A stretch of DNA of 64,000 nt from positions 62,001 through 126,000 of the forward strand of contig NZ_NIXO01000003.1 in NCBI RefSeq assembly GCF_002204795.1, in the 5' to 3' direction. This DNA comes from Pseudomonas sp. K2I15. GTDB lineage: Bacteria > Pseudomonadota > Gammaproteobacteria > Pseudomonadales > Pseudomonadaceae. Below are positions 57,378 through 64,000 of the stretch, piece after piece. The notes below the pieces were generated by a model, which saw only the letters and a list, made by a program, of their open reading frames with translations, did no database searches and was not told where the DNA came from. Made by a program: the position numbers and the translations under genes. Position 1 is the first letter of the stretch, and each line of letters opens with the position of its first letter.

Positions 57378-57863
57378 ATGGAATTCAAGAGTCTGGGCGC
57401 TTTAGCGCTGCACCTTGCAGGGCAAGAGGTTGCGCTGCTTGCCAGTCTGCACGCGGGGCTTGAGAAGTGCGCGAATAAGGTTGAGGCGACTGCCAAGGCC
57501 GAGATTGGGCATTACCAGCCAGGGATTGGCCCTTTTCCAGCGTGGGCGGCTCTGGCTGACTCCACCGAAGAACAAAAGGCGCAGATGGGCTATCCGGCCG
57601 ACTCGCCGCTGCTTGCGAGTGGAGCCATGCAGTCCAGCATCACGCATACAACAGGTGCCTTGGAGGCAGTGATCGGCTCAACGGATGAGAAGATGTTCTA
57701 TCACGAATTCGGAACATCAAAGATGCCGGCGCGACCAGTAATGGGGCCAGCACTTCTGACGAACAAGGAATTCATGCGGCGCACGCTTGGCATTGCAACA
57801 GTGACTGGGATTATCGGTGGATCAGCGATCCATGCATCGCTTGGCTACGATCACGCACTGTGA
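57378..57863 (+). CDS. Phage HK97 gp10-like / virion morphogenesis protein
   Basis: A protein of 161 residues: MEFKSLGALALHLAGQEVAL with an ATG two bases after the GT stop. Features include a helix ending VEATAKAEIG, a segment PLLASGAMQSSITH and EKMFYHEFGTSKMPARPVMG, the RPF/RPV-type motif of gp10-like head-tail joining proteins. In lambda-like phages this gene precedes the tail genes, whereas here it follows the chaperone. The frame is intact. Confidence 0.65.
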   Translation: MEFKSLGALALHLAGQEVALLASLHAGLEKCANKVEATAKAEIGHYQPGIGPFPAWAALADSTEEQKAQMGYPADSPLLASGAMQSSITHTTGALEAVIGSTDEKMFYHEFGTSKMPARPVMGPALLTNKEFMRRTLGIATVTGIIGGSAIHASLGYDHAL

Positions 57864-57869
57864 TGCGAG

Positions 57870-58286
57870 CTACTTCATCGCGGCAATAACCGGCGGAATG
57901 TCCGACTTCGAAATCGTGATATAGCGACCATGCTCGCCAATCCGTGAAGAGAACCGAACGCGCCCCGAGCCGGTAAGTGCCGCGCTTGCGTTGTATTTCG
58001 CTTCAACGCCAAGTGCGAAGGAGCAATCTGCAGAGCCTGTCTCGCTGTCGATCTTCTCCAGAGAGAAATCGGTCTTTTTCAAGTTGACATTGACTGGTCC
58101 GAAAAATACCTCAACGCCCCTCAAGTCGAAATAGGACTGGATCATCGGCTTTATATCCTTGCCTTGGGCGTCCACCAGGGCATCCACCGAGGTCTTTGTT
58201 TCTGGGCTCCAGCAGATGTTCTTGTCCACCTTATCGCAACCTGCCAGCGCTACAAGAATTCCAGCAACAGCGATCATCTTCTTCAT
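57870..58286 (-). CDS. Putative prophage-encoded lipoprotein
   Basis: A protein of 138 residues from MKKMIAVAGILVALAGC, a clear lipobox with Cys17. The mature part DKVDKNICWSPETKTSVDAL ... TDFSLEKIDSETGSADCSF reads as a mixed alpha/beta domain with Cys in NICW and ADCS. Encoded on the strand opposite to the tail genes, so probably an accessory moron gene. Function unknown. Confidence 0.7.
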   Translation of the reverse strand: MKKMIAVAGILVALAGCDKVDKNICWSPETKTSVDALVDAQGKDIKPMIQSYFDLRGVEVFFGPVNVNLKKTDFSLEKIDSETGSADCSFALGVEAKYNASAALTGSGRVRFSSRIGEHGRYITISKSDIPPVIAAMK

Positions 58287-58290
58287 GCGG

Positions 58291-58536
58291 TCACCCGAAA
58301 AGGACTGAGTAGAGGACGAAGAGCACGACAGCCAGCGCGCCGCCGGCAAACACCAGCGTAACGCTGCTGAACGTGAACACGAGCAGAGCCGTCTGGATGC
58401 CTAGGCCATGCTTTCGCTTGGCAGCTATAAGTGGCTCCAGCTTTCCCGCAGGCCCGATATCTCGCCAGTGACGTGGTGGAACAACCTCGTGCACCCGGCC
58501 ATTCACCCATTCATACGTGCGCTGATTGTTTGCCAT
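58291..58536 (-). CDS. Small prophage-encoded membrane protein
   Basis: About 81 residues from MANNQRTYEWVNGRVHEVVP; an ATG at 58566 would add ten residues. The N-terminal part is soluble and rich in WRDIGPAGKLEPLI, then one or two hydrophobic helices (TALLVFTFSSVTLVF and GALAVVLFVLYSVLF). It is four bases upstream of the lipoprotein gene on the same strand, so the two likely form a small accessory unit. Function unknown. Confidence 0.6.
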   Translation of the reverse strand: MANNQRTYEWVNGRVHEVVPPRHWRDIGPAGKLEPLIAAKRKHGLGIQTALLVFTFSSVTLVFAGGALAVVLFVLYSVLFG

Positions 58537-58567
58537 GTGATCCAACACCACAAAAGGAAAGCTCATT

Positions 58568-58818
58568 ATGGCATTGAGGCGTATTCCGTCGCTGTCAAGC
58601 TGTCCTTGATCAACCACGTCAGTGCCGGCATGGCGCTGATCAGCAAGAGCATGACTAGCGCTGGTCAAGACGCGGACAAGCTAAATGCCAAGCTGGCCTC
58701 AATCGGCAAGCAGGCAGCTATCGGCGGCGCGATGTTTGGTGGTGGCCTGGCGCTGGCCGGATTGCTCAAGGCCTCGCTGGAAGAGGCCAAGAAATTCCAG
58801 ACAAGGGCAACCCTCTGA
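58568..58818 (+). pseudogene. Phage tape-measure protein, N-terminal remnant with frameshift
   Basis: AAAGGAAA lies seven bases before an ATG at 58568. Reading MAL- from it, one base appears missing near 58577, after which the frame gives AYSVAVKLSLINHVSAG and a tape-measure-like helix MSKSMTS-type region, GKQAAIGGAMFGGGLALAGL. The frame stops at 58818. The frameshift and early stop show decay. A second piece of the same kind follows in another frame. Confidence 0.6.
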
Positions 58819-58964
58819 TTGACGCTGAGATGTTCAGCCAGAACCCAACCGAGTTCTACGAAAAAGTCATCATGCCAATGCACAAGCGCATGGGCATCAC
58901 GCCTGATTCGCCTACATCCCGCTCAATGAACGAAACCGATGGGGTGAAGTCGCGCGCACTGTAG
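58800..58964 (+). pseudogene. Tape-measure-like internal fragment
   Basis: Reads DKGNPLIDAEMFSQNPTEFY and KVIMPMHKRMGITPDS before degenerating to a stop. Tape-measure proteins carry similar EFY..V..P...KRGI segments, so this is probably an internal part of the same gene after a deletion. Confidence 0.45.
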
Positions 58965-59122
58965 ACCGGAACGATCCAGGCAAGCAGATCGAGAACGCCT
59001 ACCGCTGGTATGCGCGCTGGGATGAAGTCTCCAACACCTGCCCGCAGATAAAGGCGCTCAGCCTCATGCTTGGTCAAGACGCGGCTCATTCGATACGACG
59101 ACTACTTTATTGGCGATTGTGA
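58910..59122 (+). pseudogene. Unidentified phage-like fragment
   Basis: Frame AYIPLNERNRWGEVARTVDR then DPGKQIENAYRWYARWDEVS, open for 70 codons. No start of its own and no family recognised. Its composition is protein-like, so it is likely a piece of a larger gene in the decayed region. Confidence 0.35.
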
Positions 59123-59339
59123 TGAGCGTCAGGAGTTCATACATCTGAACGTCTCGACCGTTTCCGGCAAGGCCGGGGATGATGAAAAACGACACGCTAT
59201 CAGCAGTGCCCTGCTGGACGTACTTACCGATATCTCCGAGCCTGTGCTGCAGCAGCAGAAGGTGGATCTTTCTGTGCAGATTACTGAAATGCCGGCCAGT
59301 GGCTACGTGCGCAAGCGATCGACGACGTTGGCCCCGTGA
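59070..59339 (+). pseudogene. 5-carboxymethyl-2-hydroxymuconate isomerase-like fragment
   Basis: Reads VKTRLIRYDDYFIGDCDERQ then EFIHLNVSTVSGKAGDDEKR and a C-terminal SVQITEMPASGYVRKRS. This resembles the second half of CHMI (HpaF) enzymes of the tautomerase superfamily. The N-terminal Pro1 that carries catalysis is missing, and no normal start exists. It overlaps the preceding fragment, so it looks like a host gene cut when the prophage decayed. Confidence 0.5.
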
Positions 59340-59462
59340 TGCTTATCTATCGTGGCGGGCTTAAGGCGGTGCTCCCGGTGAGCACCTCGCGTTCGCCAGG
59401 CAGGGACAGATTTATCACAGCCGCGGTTTAAACGTGCAGCGCTCAGAGATGACAACTGGCCT

Positions 59463-59969
59463 TCACCGCATGCGCCCCAACACGGATCGGCCCCGAAGCT
59501 GATGCCACAACACCGCAGACAGATGCAACACCACTAAGGTAGCCAGCATGGCGCAGAGCACATGATGCACCTGCTGGACTTCTGCCAAGGTTGGCAGCGC
59601 ATGAAGTATCTGCGGCAAGGGCATGACACCCAGGAGCATCACTGGATGGTTCATCATCATCACACCGGTCAGCAATACACCGCTCACACAGACATAGATC
59701 AGTGTGTGGGTAAGCTTGGCGACGTGTCTCTGTAGACTTCCAACGCCACAGGACTGTTCGGACGGTGATTTAAGGTACAGCCAAAGACGCCAGGCAAATA
59801 TCGGAATGAACAGCGAGGTTATTTGTGGGTTGAAGGCTTCCACCCACTGGCGAAGTGGATAATTCACGGGAAGCAAAGCCACGCCAAAGCCGCTCACTGT
59901 GGCCCAGAGGATGACCAGCGCCGACAGCCAATGCAGGTAGATACGGGTCGTCGAGTAGGGGGCGGGCAT
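59463..59969 (-). CDS. Cytochrome b561-type haem protein
   Basis: About 168 residues from MPAPYSTTRIYLHWLSALVI; an ATG eight codons earlier (59993) is possible. Four membrane helices. His in YLHWLS, HTLIYVC and HHVLCAMLATLVVLH fit axial haem ligands of the bacterial b561 family. These proteins pass electrons from quinol, for instance to oxygen or superoxide. It follows the prophage remnant, reading towards it. Confidence 0.85.
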   Translation of the reverse strand: MPAPYSTTRIYLHWLSALVILWATVSGFGVALLPVNYPLRQWVEAFNPQITSLFIPIFAWRLWLYLKSPSEQSCGVGSLQRHVAKLTHTLIYVCVSGVLLTGVMMMNHPVMLLGVMPLPQILHALPTLAEVQQVHHVLCAMLATLVVLHLSAVLWHQLRGRSVLGRMR

Positions 59970-60263
59970 TGATTGCAAGATGGGAGGAACCATAGGGGCG
60001 CGCAGTGCTGGCTAGTGGGAAGTGTTTCCATTTGCATTTAACGATACTAGCTGATGATCCCCTCTGCAAGAGCGCTCCGAAACGCCTGTTACGGAGCGAC
60101 ACCGGCATCCGGCGTGTGACTTGCTCGGCATCCATGTCTGCGGACCGACGGCATTAAAGCGCTGAATAACGATGCCGATAAAACCAAACGAGCCTGTGCT
60201 GCGACTTTCAGCGTGCCTGGTTTCTTGCTCCATTTCCTCAGGCAGATATTTAGGAGAAGTCTT

Positions 60264-61904
60264 ATGGCATGGTTTCGTGATGCGAAATTGTCCAGCAAAT
60301 TAATCGCTGCATTCGGGGTATGCGCACTCATTACTCTTGTGGTCGGGATGTTGGGCAGCCGAGGTGTCTCTCAGTTATCGGACAGTCTCAGATTGGTGTT
60401 TTCCAACAACCTCATTTCTGTCGCGAAAACGGCAGAAACCAAAAGCAACGCAATTGCGCAGCAACGCGATTTGTATAGCCTCATCTCCGCCACCGTCTCC
60501 GACGCGCCACAGCGTGCCAAGGACGAGATACTCAGTAGTCTGGCGGCGAACCGCGCAGCCAGCGAAAAGGCATTTGCGATCTACCGTACGACGCCTTTGG
60601 CTGATGATGAGCGCGCCGCTGGCGACAAGATGGAGCGGGACTGGCCGGTTTATCAGGCTCAGGTGCAACGGGTAGTTACTGCCTTGCAAGCTGGAGACAT
60701 TGCATCCGCTCGATCTATCATGTCGGGTGATCTGCAACGAGGTTTCAGCACAGTCATGGACGAGCTGACCACCATCGTCGAATCGAACAATCGCCAAATC
60801 GGCGAAGGTGCCCAGGACGCTGACGCTATGGCAAGATCAGCGACAACCACGCTGTACATCGGCATCGGCATAGCTTTTCTTGCGGCACTGCTCCTGGGCA
60901 TGTTCATCAGTAGAGTGATCAGCCGCCCCATCGCTTTGGCCGTTACGAGTGCTGAGCGCATTGCACAGGGCGATCTCACTCACGTCATCAACAGTGTTTC
61001 GCGTGATGAAACCGGACAATTGCTCACGGCGCTGGGCGAAATGCAGGAAAGTCTGAAAACCACGATCCACCAAATTGCTGACGCATCCAACCAATTGGCT
61101 TCTGCTGCTGAGGAGCTCAACGCTGTGACGGAAGACGGCAGCCGAGGGCTGCTGCGCCAAAATGACGAGATCCAGCAGGCAGCTACCGCGGTGACGGAAA
61201 TGACCTCGGCAGTAGAGGAGGTCGCCCGTAATGCGATGTCAGCGTCCGAGGCGTCTACGTCAGCCAGTTCACAAGCCACTCATGGCGTTGGCCAGGCACG
61301 TGATGCGGTCGCAGCCGTGAACAGCGCGACTGCAGAAATCAAGTCTTCGACCACCATCGTTGAAGATCTGGCGGTGCAGGTGAGAGATATTGGCAAGGTG
61401 CTCGACGTGATTCGTGGCATTGCTGAACAAACCAACCTGTTGGCCCTCAACGCCGCCATCGAGGCTGCCCGAGCAGGGGAGCAAGGTCGTGGTTTCGCCG
61501 TAGTCGCTGACGAAGTACGTGCCCTGGCCGCGAGAACACAATCCTCAACAGGCGAAATTGAAAGCATGATTGGCGCGGTGCAATCGAGGGCCGATCAGGC
61601 GGTGCTGGCGATGGGCAAGAGCCAGTCCCTGGTGACCAATACGCAAACCCTGGCGCAGGCGACCGGCGACGCCCTCGAACAGATCGCGCAAGGTATAGGT
61701 CAGATCAATGACCGCAACCTGGTCATTGCCAGTGCCTGCGAGGAGCAAGCCCACGTGGCTCGCGAGGTTGATCGAAACCTGGTCAACATCCAGGAACTGT
61801 CGACACAGACAGCCGCCGGTGCTCACCAGACTACGGCTTCTTCGCAGGATCTCTCTCGGCTGGCCGGCTCCTTCAATGAACTGGTCAAACGCTTCAAGCT
61901 GTGA
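60264..61904 (+). CDS. Methyl-accepting chemotaxis protein
   Basis: A protein of 546 residues from [20 protein letters not shown], with TAGGAGAAG ahead. Membrane helices at about residues 11-30 and 190-212 enclose a four-helix-bundle sensor (4HB_MCP type). HAMP follows ([20 protein letters not shown]), then the signalling tip [20 protein letters not shown]. The C-terminus lacks a pentapeptide tether (ends LVKRFKL). Ligand unknown. Confidence 0.95.
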   Translation: MAWFRDAKLSSKLIAAFGVCALITLVVGMLGSRGVSQLSDSLRLVFSNNLISVAKTAETKSNAIAQQRDLYSLISATVSDAPQRAKDEILSSLAANRAASEKAFAIYRTTPLADDERAAGDKMERDWPVYQAQVQRVVTALQAGDIASARSIMSGDLQRGFSTVMDELTTIVESNNRQIGEGAQDADAMARSATTTLYIGIGIAFLAALLLGMFISRVISRPIALAVTSAERIAQGDLTHVINSVSRDETGQLLTALGEMQESLKTTIHQIADASNQLASAAEELNAVTEDGSRGLLRQNDEIQQAATAVTEMTSAVEEVARNAMSASEASTSASSQATHGVGQARDAVAAVNSATAEIKSSTTIVEDLAVQVRDIGKVLDVIRGIAEQTNLLALNAAIEAARAGEQGRGFAVVADEVRALAARTQSSTGEIESMIGAVQSRADQAVLAMGKSQSLVTNTQTLAQATGDALEQIAQGIGQINDRNLVIASACEEQAHVAREVDRNLVNIQELSTQTAAGAHQTTASSQDLSRLAGSFNELVKRFKL

Positions 61905-62133
61905 GGGGCCGCTATCCACTTAGGATCAGCGGCTATACAGGCGTACGTGCTTGGGCAAATCGCAGCCAGCGGTATTGAGCTGCGATTCATTGCAAAGCCC
62001 AGCGCAAGCAAGCGCTCACGCATTCTATCGGCGCGTAATGGCGATGTAATATTAGCGCTGGTAGAATTCGTGCCGCGATTCCAGACGCGTATCCGGACAC
62101 CGCGTCTGTCTCGTTCAACTCTTGCAGGAAACA

Positions 62134-63693
62134 ATGATTAACCTACTGGCCGTGTGTCGTAGCTATCGGGCGATTTCCTTCGCAGATGGCATTTTGTGTG
62201 CTGTGGTGTTGGCGCTAGGGATGTCTGTCACTGCCGCTGTTTGTGCGATCACTGACCAGTTAAATCAAGCCGCAATCAAGAGGTCTTTTGATTTTGCGGT
62301 GGATGAGCGAGTGAGCCGTATTCAACGGCGCTTTGTCATTCAGACCCTTCAGTTGGACAGCCTCCGACGATTCTTTATCAACGCCGACGATGTGACTGAT
62401 AAGGAGTTTCGCGGGTTTGTGACGCCGTTAATCAATGAAGGCGAAAGTTACGGGTGGCTGCAGCGCGTTTCGCAACAGGGCCTGGACGATCTGCGCGCCA
62501 AGGCGCTGTCGGATGGCGTGAGCGATTTTTCATTGCACGAGCGCGACCCTGCCACTCGCGGAAGGGTGCCGATTCAGAGTCGTCCCGAACATTTCATTCT
62601 TCTCTATTTGGTCGCGCACGATTACACCGACGCGACCGTTAGCCCTGGTATGGACATTGTTTCGCGTCCTGGTCGCTTGGCTCTTCTGCAACAAGCCCGG
62701 CGTACCCAGAAGATGGCGGTGTCCGAGCCGTTGGTTATGATGAATGGGCAAACCGGTATCTTCTTCGTCGCTCCGGTATTTGACGACGAATTAAAGAAAG
62801 CGGGTGATGACGGCCTACGAGGTTTCGCGCTTGCAACGATGCAAGTGAGCTTCTTGATGGAGCAAAATATTCCGGCGTCCAGCTTGGAGTATCTGAATGT
62901 TGTACTCACAGTGAACGACGCCGATCAACACGAAAAAGAGGTGTATCGCAGTCGCGAACCGGCGGTAGATTCGCAACTTTACGCCCAGCATAAGCTGACA
63001 TTCGCCGACCGTAGTTACACGCTCAAATTGAGTGCGACCAGGGATTTTCTGCGCCTCAACGATAATCATCTAAACCTCTATGGCGTTGCCGCTGCCGGCG
63101 GCTCCCTGACGTTGCTGCTGACGCTGGTCATCTACTTGCTGATCAGTCAGCGTGCGCGGGCAGTCTCTCTGGTTGAAGAGAGGACGGGAGAGCTGGTGCG
63201 ACTCAGTACCACGGATTATTTAACCGACGTTTATAACCGCCGTTACTTTGAGCAGTCCATGGCGCGTTTACTGATCGAGTCGAGGGACGGTGCCTTGGCC
63301 CTCTGCGTGGTGATGTTTGACATCGATCACTTCAAGAGAATCAACGATTGTTTTGGTCATCTCCAAGGCGATCGAGTGCTCAGGCAACTGAGTCAGATGA
63401 TTCGCTCAACAACGCGCAGCAGCGATATTCTGTGCCGAACGGGTGGGGAAGAATTCACCTTGATTTGCCCGAACACGACGCTGGGCGCCGCGGGCCAGAT
63501 GGCGGAAAAACTGAGACAGACTATTGGGGCTGGCTCTTTCGCAGATGTCGGGCACGTGACCTGCAGCTTTGGAGTGGCTGAATGGCAGACGTGGGAGTCG
63601 CTTGATCACTTGCTCAAGCGAGTTGATGATGCGGTCTATGAGGCCAAGGCCGACGGGCGAGACCGAGTGGTTGTTCACTCGTGCGTAGCGTGA
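62134..63693 (+). CDS. CHASE-domain diguanylate cyclase
   Basis: A protein of 519 residues from MINLLAVCRSYRAISFADGI, with CAGGAAA ahead. Two membrane helices (about residues 20-42 and 315-335) bracket a CHASE-type periplasmic sensor with ESYGWLQRVSQQGLDDLRAK. The GGDEF domain carries the active-site RTGGEEF motif and an RSSD inhibition site five residues before it, so both catalysis and c-di-GMP feedback should be intact. It makes c-di-GMP from two GTP. Confidence 0.93.
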   Translation: MINLLAVCRSYRAISFADGILCAVVLALGMSVTAAVCAITDQLNQAAIKRSFDFAVDERVSRIQRRFVIQTLQLDSLRRFFINADDVTDKEFRGFVTPLINEGESYGWLQRVSQQGLDDLRAKALSDGVSDFSLHERDPATRGRVPIQSRPEHFILLYLVAHDYTDATVSPGMDIVSRPGRLALLQQARRTQKMAVSEPLVMMNGQTGIFFVAPVFDDELKKAGDDGLRGFALATMQVSFLMEQNIPASSLEYLNVVLTVNDADQHEKEVYRSREPAVDSQLYAQHKLTFADRSYTLKLSATRDFLRLNDNHLNLYGVAAAGGSLTLLLTLVIYLLISQRARAVSLVEERTGELVRLSTTDYLTDVYNRRYFEQSMARLLIESRDGALALCVVMFDIDHFKRINDCFGHLQGDRVLRQLSQMIRSTTRSSDILCRTGGEEFTLICPNTTLGAAGQMAEKLRQTIGAGSFADVGHVTCSFGVAEWQTWESLDHLLKRVDDAVYEAKADGRDRVVVHSCVA

Positions 63694-63803
63694 CGAGACA
63701 CCGAACATACAGGGTGTAAGTAAGCAGGTCTTGAGCGGGGCGTCAGAGGCGCCTCCGTGGTGAGGGGCGCTGGTTTGGGTCGTGGCGTGATGAACAAATG
63801 GAA

Positions 63804-63822
63804 GCCCGGCGTAACGCCGGGC
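63804..63822 (-). terminator. Hairpin at the end of the porin gene
   Basis: Stem GCCCGGCG / CGCCGGGC with a 3-base loop, nine bases after the porin stop on the minus strand, followed by TTCCATTTGTT. Confidence 0.6.
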
Positions 63823-63831
63823 CTCATCGCC

Positions 63832-64000
63832 TTACAGAATGTTCATCGGATAGCTGATGATCACCCGATGCTCATCGCTGTCCCGCTGTGTAGATACTCC
63901 GGTACGCAGTGAGGCGTGGCGCAGGGCGATGCTCAGGTCCTTGAGCGGCCCTTGCTGTACCACATAGCTCACTGTCAGGTTGCGTTCCCATTCACTTTTG
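63832..64000 (-). CDS. OprD-family outer-membrane porin, C-terminal part
   Basis: The gene is cut by the window edge; about 56 residues are visible on the minus strand. They read KSEWERNLTVSYVVQQGPLK, then ALRHASLRTG and VIISYPMNIL at the end. The alternating strands and the YVVQQGPLKDLS motif are typical of the last strands of OprD-type porins, which take up small organic acids and amino acids. The substrate cannot be inferred from the fragment. Confidence 0.82.
   Translation of the reverse strand, partial: KSEWERNLTVSYVVQQGPLKDLSIALRHASLRTGVSTQRDSDEHRVIISYPMNIL

Noticed and set aside
59340..60260. Right attachment site of the tRNA-Pro prophage
   Set aside because: I looked for a copy of the tRNA 3' end (GTTCGAATCACTCCG) and did not see one, so no attR is called.
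61947..62141. 64-residue frame before the GGDEF gene
   Set aside because: Rich in Arg and Ser without a fold, lacks a ribosome site and runs into the next start. Likely spurious.

Overview
The window is a chromosome segment of a Pseudomonas, most probably of the P. fluorescens group. The evidence is the order accD-folC-SPOR protein-cvpA-purF-metZ, the order thrS-infC-rpmI-rplT-pheS-pheT-ihfA-merR, RsmA/CsrA, XenA, DUF1654 and DUF2790 proteins, an OprD-type porin, and REP palindromes with the motif GCGGGCTTGCTCGCGAA. This assignment rests on recognised proteins and gene order, not on a database search. No rRNA, insertion sequence or CRISPR array was seen.

Layout. Positions 1-6823 hold housekeeping biosynthesis: fatty acid, folate, purine and methionine genes. 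Positions 6881-9089 hold four tRNA genes (Val-TAC, two Asp-GTC, Val-GAC) around a PuuB-like oxidase. Positions 9352-12559 hold a tiny Gly-rich lipoprotein, a secreted alpha/beta hydrolase, and an ArsR regulator divergent from xenA across a perfect palindrome. Positions 12605-20062 are a complete trans-4-hydroxy-L-proline catabolic cluster: FAD dehydrogenase, ketoglutarate semialdehyde dehydrogenase, deaminase, epimerase, permease and a divergent PAS-AraC regulator. Positions 20076-24877 hold a GDSL esterase, an acetyltransferase, a QseBC-like two-component system, a lipoprotein and a DUF347-repeat membrane protein. Positions 24936-28606 encode an Fe(III) ABC importer behind a Fur-like site.

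Positions 28782-33409 include a CopRS-like system with a DUF2790 protein and a secreted hydrolase. The last two are both preceded by TGACA-N5-GTAAT boxes at identical distance from a -10-like element. Positions 33550-37852 hold small proteins, csrA, and a DUF1654-endA pair behind an SOS-type LexA box. Positions 38048-46673 hold a periplasmic asparaginase and the ribose operon rbsB-A-C-R-K-D, which ends in an exported nucleoside hydrolase. Positions 46707-48725 hold small proteins and a cold-shock protein. Positions 49093-56379 are the translation operon; its thrS leader carries two hairpins that resemble tRNA-Thr anticodon arms.

Positions 56470-59339 are a decayed prophage at tRNA-Pro(GGG): an integrase tail, a tail-chaperone gene with an intact -1 frameshift heptamer, a gp10-like gene, two reverse-strand accessory genes, and shredded tape-measure fragments. 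The window ends with cytochrome b561, a chemoreceptor, a CHASE-GGDEF cyclase and the end of an OprD-family porin.

The most useful leads are regulatory: the thrS leader mimics, the paired CopR boxes, the SOS box before DUF1654-endA, and the retained frameshift site in the prophage remnant.
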